Positions 46,890 through 59,284 are shown, numbered from the stretch's first letter. The stretch is DNA of 64,000 bases from Chaetoderma sp. LZ-2023a (GCA_034401795.1 JAVVLW010001273.1:1-64000), one strand, 5' to 3'. Notes: generated by a model not told the origin, from the sequence alone. Translations and numbers: made by a program.

Positions 46890-46932
46890 AAAGTTGTGAT
46901 ATTTTTCCTTAGCATTGCTTAGTCAACCAATA
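46890..46932. mobile_element. M1 foldback MITE, left piece (split by the Sola-like element)
   Basis: AAAGTTGTGATATTTTTCC then GCATTGCTTAGTCAACCAAT. Joined to 52,177 onward (TCCATTTGCAGTCCAAGA), it resembles an M1 arm of the 34,926-34,975 type. Confidence 0.6.
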
Positions 46933-47705
46933 GGGTCATTCCGTATAAGATGGACCAATGACATAGTCACGGATTTCCTTCAAACTTTCTCAGTGTGAGC
47001 ATATGGATGTTTTAGTTGAGCATGACAATTTTTTAACTGATATGTGAAATACTTTTTGAAAAATGCCCTCTCAAAGACCCCTATGCTAAAATTGACAAAA
47101 GTTTCAAGTACAAATCCATTGTTTGAGACATAATATCTCATCCAATATACTGTTTACAATACTAGATCTTTTCATTCTAATGCTCTGGTCAGCATACTTG
47201 AGGAAAATAATAAGCAATATGTGTTGACTTGTTTTGGGTGTGTTTTAGGAGTCACCAAAAACGTTAAAAACAGCTAATTTTCCTGTTTCAACAAAATTTG
47301 GTGATACAGTAAAATGTATATTATAGTTGCTGTAACTAAATGATTTCTACCCAGTTCACTAGAGCCAATATTAGCTTAGTAATATTTACTGACTAACAGC
47401 AAGGTTTGCTCATCAAAAAATTTTGGGGGGCCCAATGCACCACCCCTGTTCACAAAAGAGGGCCAACTTCATCGCCTATTAAGTCAAAATAACCCCTTTC
47501 AATTTTAATTTTATTTTGGTGAATGGTAGATATATGGTCAATAGTTACATGGTTAAAACTTGCACTCTTACATTTGTTCCCTTTTGAAGCTATGGCATAT
47601 TAGAAATGTGATATTTTTGTAAAACTTGTACGATATTCCATTTTTGGGGGTTAATAATTTTAAAATTATAGAGCCTAGAGGCATGAAACAAGCGATACAA
47701 CCAGT
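46933..47705. repeat. Terminal inverted repeat of the Sola-like element, left
   Basis: Pairs with 51,390-52,172. The first 10 bases are perfect; the rest is diverged (roughly a quarter to a third of positions by eye), with conserved blocks near both ends of the arm. Confidence 0.85.
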
Positions 47706-48150
47706 TCTCCTGCTATATTAGAAGAACCAATCAGCATTCCCTGGTTATATAATACATAAACATCGATTTTCTAGACCCAAAGACCTGACTCGCGACAATC
47801 TAATTTGTTTTAAAAAGTTTAAAATATCTCCACTTTAGCATTTTAGATACTTTTTCATCATAGGTGGACATTGAATGGTATATTATGGTCATATTAGTAC
47901 AGCTACATGGACTTCTATGGCCATTTATAGACAATTTTGACACACTGCGACCAGGCCAATATGTGTAATCTCTCATACTAAAGTATGCCTAAATGTCACC
48001 CATTTCATGGAATTATTTAATAAACTGAGACAGGCATTGGTTAATACACATGATATAATATAAAAGTGTTAAGAGATAGTACATAATACTACATACCTCA
48101 GCAATAATTGATGATACGGTACATGATCCAGCATATACCGCTCCTCCAAA

Positions 48151-50679
48151 TTATTTAAATAGTCCATTTATAAAGTCGATACCAGTTTGTGGAAAAGTGT
48201 ACTGCCGGCCAGTTGCTGTCAATGGTGTTGACACCTTACTTAGAATGTCACAAAAAGGAACCCAGCACTGGTCTGTGCGCCTTGGCCAACTAAAGGATCG
48301 AGCTGGTCCATGCGGCTTCATAAACGAAATGAGACAGTCCTCATTTTCTAGACTAATTTCTAACACTATGCCAAACCACCAATTTTTGTCATACAATGCA
48401 CCAACATAGTCACTCAAAGACAGTTCCATAGGGATATTTAAATTCTGAATCTCTGATGACATACCAGGTTGTGTGTTAGAAAATGACCGAGTGTATGAAA
48501 CATCATCAGTTGAAACTTGCTTTACTGTGATAGAGTTAGTGTCATTTGGAACAAACGAATGGAATGACCTGGTTCCTTGCACTGTTTTGGCAAGGAGATA
48601 CCGCTCTTCCAACATTGTATGATGGCTCTGGATCTCATCTTTACTAACTAAGAAGAACTTGATCTTGCTTATGTTCTGTTGGCTGAATTCATACAATTCA
48701 CTAGCATTTCATATAAGCGCTGTTTGCAGACTAGCCCTTGCGGCTAAGCGCTTCACTGTGCCACCGATACCGTCGCAAACACCTTTACCATGGCTGGTAG
48801 CAAAGAAATGCCATTCTGACTTAATATCAAAATCTAAATAATGATGGCAGACATTAATAAAGTTTTTGAAGTTCTTGTATTGTCCTGCACACCCATCACT
48901 AAAGTATTTAATTATATGAATATTGGGATACTTTTCCTTCAAATATCTTGTAAAAATCTCCTGAAAACAGTACACAGTATTTGTTTCGTGTTTCAGACAC
49001 TCAGAGATGAAGCATACATTTTCTTCATTCAACTTTCCATAAGCCTTAACATAAAATGCCAAAGGATGTATCGTGACTTGAGAATTGTTCCAATAAAATT
49101 GCTGTACACAATCTTGCACAATAATGCTGTAATTTTCAGCAAAGTCGAGAACAACAATGGCAGTAGTGTCATCTAAATCATGTTTGCACGCTTTCAAGAA
49201 TTCACTTTGAGATTTCGCTATGAAGGAATGTGGTGTTAATTCTTGGATCCGTTGACATAACATAGAAATAAAATCTTCAACTGATACTTCTCGGCGCATG
49301 ATTTCAATTCGGTCTGTGGATACCCATTCATTGAATTTAATGATGTCATCCTCATCCATGTGCTCGTAAAGGTCTTGCTCTAAGTAAGTTTTGAGAAATG
49401 CAGTTCCTGGACACTTTTCACATCGTTGCAGCATGCAATTTCTAGAACTACTGTCACATACAGATTTGTCAATTAGGTTATGATAGTCTTCAGAGATAAC
49501 ATCCACCATAAACTTTACATTTTGGTGTTTTTCGCATACACAAACATTGTGGCTGCCGCTAGAAGAAACAGTTACACACCATTTGGGTCTTAACTCAACA
49601 AATTTAGAGAAACCAATTTTAAGTCCAGTTTCTGTTTTGAAATTAGCATGTACTTCCTTCAAATTTGTCAGGATTAGCCGTTTTTGCTTATGTTCTTTGG
49701 TACCACAAATTCTTATAGTAACAAAATCATTTTTCCCGGGTAATAGTCTAGATACAGTATCATCTTGGTAGTAGTTAATAACACTATCTAGTGTATGCTG
49801 ATCAAGCTTATTTCTTTTAAAGGTTTCACGATCAGCGAGTATTCCATCATTCTGCGCAAGTTGTCTGGCTTGTTTCACCATATAACGCGTAACACCACAT
49901 GCCTGAAAAACCTGAACAGTTTTATCTATCGACCATGATTTAGGTGTAATAGTCAATACTTGTATCTTTTGATTTCGTGATGACACAGACAGTTTTTCAT
50001 TCATGTTCGATACCAAGTAGTCCACATCTAACTTAGAATCACATGTACATTCAGTTTGTGAAGTGTCAGCAACTAATTTATTAGGTGGAAAACCTAGGTG
50101 GGATGCCACGTGACTTGTTGTTGCTTCTGCCATTTGTTTGATTTTTCGTTTACCATATGATACTTTCCTTTCTGAATGGACACTCTTTAGGGGAGAAACT
50201 CCAACTGCTGAGAAACTAGAGTTGAGGCATTCAGCATTACTGTACAAAGTATCTGCTATGGCCATTGATTCCGGTTCACTGTCACTACAATCTGTCAGGT
50301 TATTAATTTTCTGCAAACAATGATGGCAAATCTTTTGGCCAGGTTGTTTTCTCTCTCTAGTTTTCGACTGTATTAATGCCATAATTTCTTGATCTATATT
50401 AACTAGTCCCTTTTTAATAAGCTTTTTGTGAACTTTTAGGGGATCACAACATGAAGTGTTCTGGTTCATCATCGGGAATATATGCAGATAGTGTTTCTTG
50501 TGGCAACAGCACACTGTTTCTAAACTACCCTCACTCTGGCCGCTTCTCATTGCAACAAGTGTTTTATCTGTAGCCGTCAATTGTACAACATCATTTACAG
50601 AGCATTTATCCGTAAACTTATGACATTTATCATTAGTGAGACGTCCAACTGAACAAAATGTCTCTGGTAATTCAGCCAT
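48151..50679 (-). CDS. Transposase of the Sola-like element, interrupted by one in-frame TGA
   Basis: Likely cut-and-paste transposase. I take the start at the ATG at 50,677-50,679 (MAELPETFCSVGRL); upstream frame extension has only TTG. An N-terminal Cys/His segment (about residues 55-130: VCCCHKKHYLHIFP, SCCDPLKVHKKLIKKGL, ICHHCLQKI) resembles the ARL14-effector-type C-terminal domain seen in related invertebrate proteins. Candidate acidic catalytic residues are in VVLDFAENYS (~510), KYFSDGCAGQYKNF (~593) and HGKGVCDGIGGTVKR (~636). The frame ends at TGA 48,709-48,711, but the same frame continues open to 48,151 with the family's usual C-terminus (YDKNWWFGIVLEISLENED, GPARSFSWPRRTDQCWVP), which looks like a small Tudor-like domain. 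The full length would be about 840 residues. Read as one premature stop, so probably inactive; read-through is a less likely alternative. Confidence 0.8.
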
Positions 50680-51127
50680 TGTGCAACGTGTCCTAGTCAA
50701 AGTTTACACTTTTCAAATTAAAAGGCCTAATTTATCATTAAAATGTATAGTGAATTATTAAATTTTTAAAGTAAATATCTAAACATTTGTGTATCAGCAA
50801 CAATGTCAATGTTTCAAAGCAGTAATTATTAAACACTTTCACTGGTCATGCTGCCTAATCTTGATCACTTAAAATGCTTGACTGAACTCTTGTTGATAGC
50901 AATACTTGTGTGCAGATCTCTGAGAAAAACTGAGACCATGTGACTAATCAATATCACCTCACTACCTATGTCTATTACAGCAATTGACCTAATTATATAC
51001 AAAGCTCTGAAGGTTGAGCTATTTTCTCTAGATATGAAATCTCTCAGTCTTTATTAACACTGGATAACTCCAGACTGAGTGATGAGATGTTGCAGCTCGA
51101 CCAGCTTACAGGACAAACTCTGTACCT

Positions 51128-51230
51128 GGTGTATATTTTGAAAATGATTTGACTGAAAATTATTGATGGCTAAGTCAGCAACAACTTATAGTCAAATTGT
51201 TTTTTAAATATTCTCCAGGCAATATGTTAT
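51128..51230. mobile_element. M2-like foldback core within the Sola-like element
   Basis: TATATTTTGAAAATGATTTGAC is mirrored by ATAGTCAAATTGTTTTTTAA. It resembles the core at 57,466-57,560 more than the other M2 copies. Confidence 0.55.
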
Positions 51231-51389
51231 TCCCATTGAAAATGTTGTTGAATAATGACTTGTAGTTTACCCACAAAAATGTCAAATTTTAACAAAGTAA
51301 GGTTTTGACATCTCTAAAATCCATGTTTATCTATTTTGTAAAAGGGAAATGCTGGTTGTTTCTTTTACTAAGGCAGGGAAACGCGCTAC

Positions 51390-52172
51390 ATCTCTTGTTT
51401 CATACTTCTAGAGTGTATACTTTTAAAATTATTAACCCCCCCAAAATCGAATATCATACAAGTTTTTGAAAAAATATCAGATTTTGTATTTGCCATAGCT
51501 CTAAAAGGAAACAAATGTAAGAGTGAACCTTTTGGCCCTGTAACCATTGACCATATATATAATATTCACCAAAATATTTAAAAAATTGAAAGGGGTTATT
51601 TTGAAAAAAGATGTTATGAAGTCACCCCATTTTGGCGAACAGGGGTGGGGGTATGGCTCCCACAAAATTTTTGCGGAGCATATCTTGCCATTAGGTAATA
51701 AATATCACTAAAGTAGCAGTAGCTCTAGTTAACAGGATAGAAATCATTTGTGTAAACCAAATCCAAATACATTTTATGGCATCACCAAATTTGGATTAAA
51801 ATATGAAAAATCACATTTTTTGGCATTTTTGACGACCCCTAATACATGCCTAAAACAGGTCAGCACAAAATGCTTGTGATTTTCTCGAACTATGGTGACA
51901 AGACTGTTAAAATAAAAAGACCTAGTATTGTGAGCACTGTAGTCGGTGAGATACGAAGCCTCAAACATAGAAATTTTGTTACAAATTTTTGTCAATTTTA
52001 GGCAGGGGGTATTGGATAGGCCAGTTTTCAAAAAGTAGTTGTCCTTTCACTATAATACTTGGAATTTCCTGTTAACACATACATATGCTTACTCTGACAA
52101 AGTTTGAAGGAAATCTGAAACTATGACTTGACGGATTTCAAAAATTTTGGTCCTCCTTATATGGAATGACCC
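51390..52172. repeat. Terminal inverted repeat of the Sola-like element, right
   Basis: Reverse complement of 46,933-47,705 (see that entry). It lies upstream of the transposase gene and so may hold its promoter. Confidence 0.85.
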
Positions 52173-52302
52173 AATATCCATTTGCAGTCCAAGAAAATGC
52201 TATTTTTACTTTGCCACTGGAATGGCTGGCTGACGGTGACCAGTAGACAATGCTCAGGATCATTGCAGAGGCCAGTTTGGCCATCTTGACCATTAAATGG
52301 TT
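52173..52302. mobile_element. M1 foldback MITE, right piece
   Basis: TCCATTTGCAGTCCAAGAAA, ACTTTGCCACTGGAATGGCT and the terminal GACCATTAAATGGTTAA, continuing the arm cut at 46,932. Confidence 0.8.
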
Positions 52303-52800
52303 AACCTCTTCGAAGATTAAACTCAATAGCTTCTCCATCAGCTTGTATATCACACTGGCCAGACTCACAGGTCTGTAATTTCCTGGATCAGATTTTGGTC
52401 CTTCTTGTAGATGGTGGTTACATTAGCAACCTTCCAGCTACCTGGCACTTTAGCCTGTTTCAAAGATATGCTAAAGACAATAGTCAGTGGAATACCTAAC
52501 TTCCTAAACTTTCAGATAATTGCCAAGGGCTTTCGGGTGTACACAATTTGGGCCAGCTGATTTTGTTTTACCCAGATACCTTAAGGGTTTCTTCACCTCC
52601 TCGGTTGTGAAAATTCTATCCAGGAATACATACTCCACATTTACATTTTATGTTCCTGGTAGTTCTCCTTCCAGTGTGATTGTGAAAATGCTAGTGAAGA
52701 AATCCGCCAAGATATTTGCTCTCTCAATATCCTCACTAGCAACTTTAGTGCCTACTTCCTGTGACAGAGTAATCCAGTGTTGAATACTTAGAAACAACTA
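52303..52800 (-). pseudogene. LINE reverse-transcriptase remnant
   Basis: The minus strand encodes decayed pieces of a non-LTR retrotransposon reverse transcriptase. They include a RANILADFFTSIFT-like segment (about 52,690-52,730), KTKSAGPNCVHPKAL (about 52,520-52,565), and GPKSDPGNYRPVSLASVIYK followed by LMEKLLS (52,320-52,400). This is the N-terminal half of the reverse transcriptase as found in CR1/Jockey-type elements. Stops interrupt the reading frame. It ends against the M1 piece at 52,302; no target duplication is seen. Confidence 0.82.
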
Positions 52801-53456
52801 ATTTGATATTAAAGACCGAAAAGAGAATTTAAAATAGAGATTTGAAATAAATACAAATTTGAAAACCGATGGTACTAATCTGAATTAAATTTTAATCTGA
52901 AAAGATGGATTGCCTGTTCACGGGTTCTTTTATGGTTAGGGATGTGGACAGGTGTCGGGTTAACAAAACTATACTGGAAGGTCCTGAATTAAAACACGAA
53001 CATCATAGCTGGTTCCATATTACTTGTTTCACCATAATCATCGCAATAAGCGAATGTAGGATTACATATATACAAGGATAAAGCTACCCCACACCCTTCC
53101 CTTCAAAGAAGAGAAATATCACGATAAATATTATAAATGACTGATCCTAAAGAACAAATAGATTTCTAACTAATTTCCGTAAACAATACAATTTTTCTTT
53201 CAATATATGGATGCTCCGAAAACAAGTCCTAAACCACTAATTCCATGAAAAAGTTCACTAATAAATTTAGATCGAGGATGAAGGATGAAGTTCACTCTAC
53301 ACCACGGTCATCTTCATCCAACCCGAGAAAATTGCCGAACCTGACTTGACTATTTATCCCGTCATCTCCATGACAATTCACAGCCAACTCAAAAACAAAG
53401 CCATCTCAATTTGGATCTACGGAGTCAATTCATCCGACTTCACTTTCCCATCACTC
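52801..53456. other. No gene recognised upstream of the tandem array
   Basis: AT-rich. Between about 53,320 and 53,456 the sequence resembles degenerate versions of the array words (TTCATCCGACTT, CCATCACTCCGTCA), possibly the origin of the array. Confidence 0.45.
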
Positions 53457-55410
53457 CGTCAATGCACTACTCCATTAAACCTCCATCAATGCACTAATCC
53501 ATTAAACCTCCATCAATGCACTAATCCATTAAACCTCCATCAATGCACTCATCCATTAAACCTCCATCAATGCACTAATCCATTAAACCTCCATCAATGC
53601 ACTACTCCATTAAACCTCAATCAATGCACTAATCCATTAAACCTCCACCAATGCACTAATTCATTAAACCTCCATCAATGCACTACTCCATTAAACCTCC
53701 ATCAATGCACTACTCCATTAAACCTCCATCAATGCACTAATCCATTAAACCTCCATCAATGCACTAATCAATTAAACCTCCATCAATGCACTAATCCATT
53801 AAACCTCCATCAATGCACTAATCCATTAAACCTCCGTCGATGCACTAATCCATTAAACCTCCATCGATGCACTAATCCATTAAACCTCCATCAAAGCACT
53901 ACTCCATTAAACCTCCATCAATGCACTAATCCATTAAACCTCCATCAATGCACTAATCCATTAAACCTCCATCAAAACACTAATCCATTAAACCTCCATC
54001 GATGCACTAATCCATTAAACATCCGTCGATGCACTAATCCATTAAACCTCCATCGATGCACTAATCCATTAAACCTTCATCAATGCACTAATCCATTAAA
54101 CATCCGTCGATGCACTAATCCATTAAACCTCCATCGATGCACTAATCCATTAAACCTCCATCAATGCACTAATCCATTAAACATCCGTCAATGCACTAAT
54201 CCATTAAACCTCCATCAATGCACTAATCCATTAAACCTCCATCAATGCACTAATCCGTTAAACCTCCATCAATGCACTAATCCATTAAACCTCCATCAAT
54301 GCACTACTCCATTAAACCTCCATCAAAGCACTAATCCATTAAACCTCCATCAAAGCACTAAGCCATTAAACCTCCATCAATGCACTAATCCATTAAACCT
54401 CCATCAATGCACTACTCCATTAAACCTCCATCAATGCACTACTCCATTAAACCTCCATCAATGCACTAATCCATTAAACCTCCATCAATGCACTAATCCA
54501 TTAAACCTCCATCAAAGCACTAAGCCATTAAACCTCCATCAAAGCACTAATCCATTAAACCTCCATCAATGCACTAATCCATTAAACCTCCATCAAAGCA
54601 CTAATCCATTAAACCTCCATCAATGCACTAATCCATTAAACCTCCATCAATGCACTACTCCATTAAACCTCCATCAATGCACTAATCCATTAAACCTCCA
54701 TCAATGCACTAATCCATTAAACCTCCATCAATGCACTAATCCATTAAACTTCCATCAATGCACTAATCCATTAACCCTCCATCAATGCACTAATCCATTA
54801 AACCTCCATCAATGCACTAATCCATTAAACCTCCATCAATGCACTAATCCATTAAACCTCCATCAATGCACTAATCCATTAAACCTCCATCAAAACACTA
54901 ATCCATTAAACCTCCATCAATGCACTACTCCATTAAACCTCCATCAATGCACTACTCCATTAAACCTCCATCAATGCACTAATCCATTAAACCTCCATCA
55001 ATGCACTAAGCCATTAAACCGCCATCAATGCACTAATCCATTAAACCTCCATCAAAGTACTAATCCATTAAACCTCCATCAATGCACTACTCCATTAAAC
55101 CTCCATCAATGCACTAATCCATTAAACCTCCATCAATGCACTAATCCATTTAACCTCCATCAATGCACTAATCCATTAACCCTCCGTCAATGCACTAAGC
55201 CATTAAACCTCCATCAATGCACTACTCCATTAAACCTCCATCAATGCACTAATCCATTAAACCTCCATCAATGCACTACTCCATTAAACCTCCATCAATG
55301 CACTAATCCATTAAACCTCCATCAATGCACTCCTCCATTAAACCTCCATCAATGCACTAATCCATTAAACCTCCATCGATGCACTAATCCATTAAACCTC
55401 CACCAAACCC
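53457..55410 (+). repeat. 27-bp tandem array, about 72 units
   Basis: Head-to-tail 27-bp units which, in one plus frame, read the nonapeptide HQCTNPLNL; the other five frames contain a stop in every unit. That frame is open through 53,346-55,439 (697 codons if counted from a TTG; the first ATG is at about 53,370). Unit variants are mainly single substitutions (AAT/ACT, TGC/AGC/AAC, CAT/CGT, CAA/CGA, CTC/ATC). Most would change the amino acid and only a few are silent, so I see no sign of selection on a protein. No signal peptide, flanking exon or domain is evident. Best regarded as a minisatellite; a repetitive protein gene is possible but unsupported. Confidence 0.95.
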
Positions 55411-56502
55411 CCATCCGTCTTGATTCCTCGACCATTTAATTCATCAGTCAGGAGGTCCGTCCATCATTCAACAAATCTCTTCTACATGATAAACTTAAAC
55501 AGTTTCGAATAGCTTTTACGCGATGCCATCGAAGATTGGAATGGCCGACTTAACACAATTACATTGCTGACATCAGCTACCCTCTTATCACGGCCAACCT
55601 AAAATATTGCCCCTTCCATCATACGATGCTAACGCCCCTGCTTCACCCACAACAATACAGATATTAGCAAATTATTTTAACAGACATACTAAACTAAACT
55701 AAAATTGTCCCAAAAAAACACATTTCTATATTTAATAAGAACATCACAAAAGCAATTTCCTATGCCAAACGACCGTGCAGGACTTGTTTATGTCCATTGC
55801 ATTAAGCGTGAAAATCTGTCAGTGCACCATTATCAATCAAAACAAGACTAAAATTCCCCTATATCAATAAAATGAAACCAGACTTAGTTCCTCTGTACCA
55901 ATAAATGGCTAAAACAGGAAAATCTCACAAAGCTTCAACTCACACACAAAGCCCTCAAAGTGAATACTGTGCCACAGATTCCACTCTATTACATTCCATT
56001 TAGTTCAGCTATCGTTGTATTTACCTTTCCTTTATCATTTACATACTTGCTTAGGACAGGTTTTGGCATTTCTGGCAATGTCTTTCTCCTTTTCTCTTTT
56101 GGATTTTCGACTAGTGTCTTCACCTGGTTACTTACCCATACATACATCCTTATGTTTATCATTATCTTTCGATTCCATAAATCTTTGCCAATGCGGATGT
56201 TTTCTTCATATCTTTTCCTGCATCTCATCATTTAGTCCTATCTGATGGTGTCTACATACTTGTGGCTCATAAAGATAAGATCAAGCATATTGGATCATTA
56301 TTTACTCTGCCTCATGTATTCTCCTCAACATGCTAGTACAGCTAACAATCTCATATGCACTCAAACCACTGACCAATCCAGGCAATTAAAAAACAAATTT
56401 TGCATCAGCCATGAAGAGGTTAAGTGTCAACTGTTGTAATGTGTGCACAATGTTTTACGATTTGGAAGAGTCTGTACCAAACAAGACCATATATTGTCAA
56501 TG
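55411..56502. other. No gene recognised
   Basis: Several overlapping open frames of 60-90 codons occur at 55.96-56.44 kb on both strands, in a T-rich stretch. They are hydrophobic because of composition, and none is recognised. Confidence 0.45.
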
Positions 56503-57185
56503 CAATACACCTTTCTCACAAGGATGTCATTACAGCAGGATTTCCCAAAATTAATGCTCAGAGTACAGCTGCTGGTTGGTAATTTCAACAACTTGCCGCT
56601 CACTCATATTGAGTTACCATTGCGCTAAAATTCACCGCATTTCAAGTTCAAGTTCATTTATTTTGATATAGAATATACATTCACAGGTACACAATAGGCA
56701 GTCCACCAAAGGCAGAACCGATATTAAACCATTGCTATGATAAACTAAACGCACAATATTATTGAAGTCACAAATCATTGGAAAGCACATTCAATTGCAC
56801 AAACATTAATGTAATATAGTTTATATTTTTGCATATATAAAATTCAGTATTATACCTACCGATAGGTTCATTAAATCAAGTGGACAATTGGTGGTTCTTT
56901 AAAATTGAGACCAAATGGATACAATTTTACAAAAACTAAAGATTAATACATAAATGCATAGAAAATTGGCTGCGCTTTCCAATGATGTATGCCTTCAATA
57001 ATGTTATTAACTTAAATTCTTCATAAACATGGCTTAAAAGGCATTGTATCTCAGTCTAATGGTAATACAGTTCTTACATTGCCTAGCTCGATTACCAGCA
57101 AGAATTGTTGTGAGCAATGCATTGTGGGAAGGTATTTTCCCAAAATACGCCAATGCTGGAAATGTCTATTACAGTGGCATATACA
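56503..57185 (+). repeat. Duplicated segment, copy 1 (lacks the M3 insertion)
   Basis: Aligns by eye with 60,490-61,265 over most of its length (for example AATACACCTTTCTCACA, GCGCTAAAATTCACCGCA, CATTGTGGGAAGGTATTTTC). It has its own extra ~80 bp at about 56,645-56,727. At 57,034-57,037 it has a single TTAA where copy 2 carries an M3 MITE. Confidence 0.82.
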
Positions 57186-57465
57186 GGTTTTTATTGCGGG
57201 CCAGGTTGAAAAGATGTGGGTCAGATAGGCATATTCCCATACCTGGCTTGTAAGCATGTGGTTCTGCCTTTGGGACAACTTTGAAAATTAGATGCTCTGA
57301 GAAGCAATTTCCTGTATTTTCTGTGATGTAAGACAGTGGGATAATCAATTTCCTACAATCACCACCATTGACCTGCAATTGCCATTCTCATAACACAATA
57401 GCTGTAGTTAACTGCCTGACTGATGAATTTCTGCAAACTACATTTTCCACGTGGTTTAAATCTGG
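57186..57465. other. No gene seen
   Basis: Short overlapping frames without recognisable domains. Confidence 0.4.
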
Positions 57466-57560
57466 ATATTCTGAATATGTTAAAAACAATTTGACTGAAA
57501 GTTGCTGGTGGCTAAACCAAATTGTTCAGTTAAATTGTTTTCAAAATACTCAGTTATTGC
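57466..57560. mobile_element. M2-like foldback core
   Basis: ATATTCTGAATATGTTAAAAAC then ATTTGACTGAAAGTTGCTGG, mirrored by CAGTTAAATTGTTTTCAAAA. It is closest to the core at 51.13-51.23 kb. Confidence 0.6.
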
Positions 57561-57638
57561 TCATTGAAATTGTTGTCTGATAGCTTGCAGCAGTCAGACA
57601 GTTAATTAGCTATGTAGGAAGCAATTCTTCTTAACCTG

Positions 57639-57869
57639 TTAACCCCCAAATTTATTAAAGAAGATTTCAATTTCCTCATAGAACGTGTCCATTTACAGAC
57701 CAAAAGAAGACTAGTTTTGAAAATTAAACACTGGACTGACTTGCTGTTATCGAGCCAGTCATTCCAGTGGTAAATTATTTATAAATAGGCTTCTCTTGGT
57801 CTGCAAATGGACATTTCCCAACACCACTGCAGAAACCGTTTTTGGCTGATATGAGTATTAAAGGGATAA
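57639..57869. mobile_element. M1 foldback MITE
   Basis: TTAACCCCCAAATTTATTAA at the left and GATATGAGTATTAAAGGG at the right, with the palindromic centre in between. Confidence 0.88.
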
Positions 57870-59284
57870 GTTTCATATCTGAAATGTGTGGGTGAACATG
57901 GTAAATGTCAATTTTTGACATTCTCTTTCCTTTGTTTGAATACATGTATCCGAAGAAGTGTCATGGCTTGATGAGCCTTTTGCTGGGACCATCTACTTAA
58001 ATGTGCCAGACTCTGTTATGTCTAGAACCATACATCATATATGAGGAGCTCATCTCCTGTAATGTGTGATCTGTGATTATGATCTCCATTAAATACACTC
58101 ATGTAGTGTCACACCCATTTTACTGACATTGACAAGACTAAATGGAGCACGTTTACTATTATATACAGGTAATGTTACTTCACTTTGAATCCAGGAAGAG
58201 AAAGCAAGTGATCGGTACTCGGCATTGACAGCATGAACACACTAACAGCAGAAGGCATGCAGTAATTGATTGACCTATGTCTCCTGACACCGGTGCCACA
58301 CCGATTGATGCAGTATTCCAGATTCTCGATTTATTACTCATCGTTTTGCTGAACAGATGGCATTCACAGGCAACAAGATTCCACCATTAGGTATGCTTCG
58401 TAATCGTAAACGAGACAACATTAACAGTGTACTGGTAATGGAGAGAAAACATGTTTATACTTTTGACCTTATGTAAGGGCTATTGGAAAAGGAAGGGAGC
58501 ACCAAATGAAATACATTAAGGACATAAATAGCGGTGATAAAAAGCTTAAAAGACTTTTAGGTGTGATGGAGATTCAGTGTCATTCAGAAAGAAAAAATAA
58601 TCGCCCAACCAATTATCATGTCACTCATTCAGATTTCACTGTCACAAAATGATGTAGAGTAGAAACGTGTATGAAGCACTAACATACAAACTCACTGGCT
58701 TGATATAAAATAACAAGTTTCCCATCCCACAATTCAATACACTTAATTATTCCCTCTGTATTCAGCGTGATTTACTCAGCATGATGATGCCACATTAGGG
58801 GTCATAAACCCTCTGTCAGCTCTTGTCAAGAACACCAGTCTGAATATAATGTTCTTGTTTTAATTATTAGATATCTTCATGGACACAATCGGGACTATTT
58901 AACAGCTGTTGCAAGCAAGAAAACACTTACATAATACACACATGTACATACTTATGCATGCCTGCATGCACACAGATGCATGCACGCACACACACACATC
59001 ATCTGATTGGGACATCAACTAACAAGTGGCATATTTTTTTAATGACATCAGATACTTGAGTTACCGTACAAATCAAATCAGTCATCTCATGGGGTCTATA
59101 GTACAGTAGATTGATTGTTGTCTGGATAATCCTACTATTGGGAGCAGATATGGCAAATCTAGCTGTATAAAATAACATTACAATTAGTGTCTTGTACACA
59201 TGAAAAGGATACATAGACATGATTAAGAGATGTTGGATTAATGAGCAATGGGCATCGACGCAGCCATGTATATATGAACAAGAG
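57870..59284. other. No gene seen
   Basis: AT-rich intergenic sequence with a (CA)n tract at about 58,985-58,998. At about 59,043 it contains the TGACATCAGATACTTGAGTT word that also flanks M2-containing repeats. Confidence 0.45.

Larger units (their letters stand above)
46933..52172 (-). mobile_element. Sola-like DNA transposon, 5.24 kb, near complete
   Basis: The termini are GGGTCATTCC at the left (46,933) and its exact complement GGAATGACCC at the right (52,163-52,172), flanked by the 4-bp direct repeat AATA (46,929-46,932 and 52,173-52,176). Diverged inverted arms of about 775 bp follow (46,933-47,705 and 51,390-52,172), recognisable throughout, for example GAACAGGGGTGG... on one side and its mirror on the other. 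A single transposase gene lies on the minus strand. The 4-bp duplication and a transposase with an HGKGVCDGIGG segment suggest the Sola superfamily, but this is tentative. The element lies within an M1 MITE. Confidence 0.85.

Noticed and set aside
53457-55410. CRISPR-like array
   Set aside because: Units are contiguous 27-mers without unique spacers in a eukaryotic context; it is a minisatellite.
56443-57378. Short frames that might be exons
   Set aside because: They lie in a duplicated non-coding segment with no frame conservation between the two copies.
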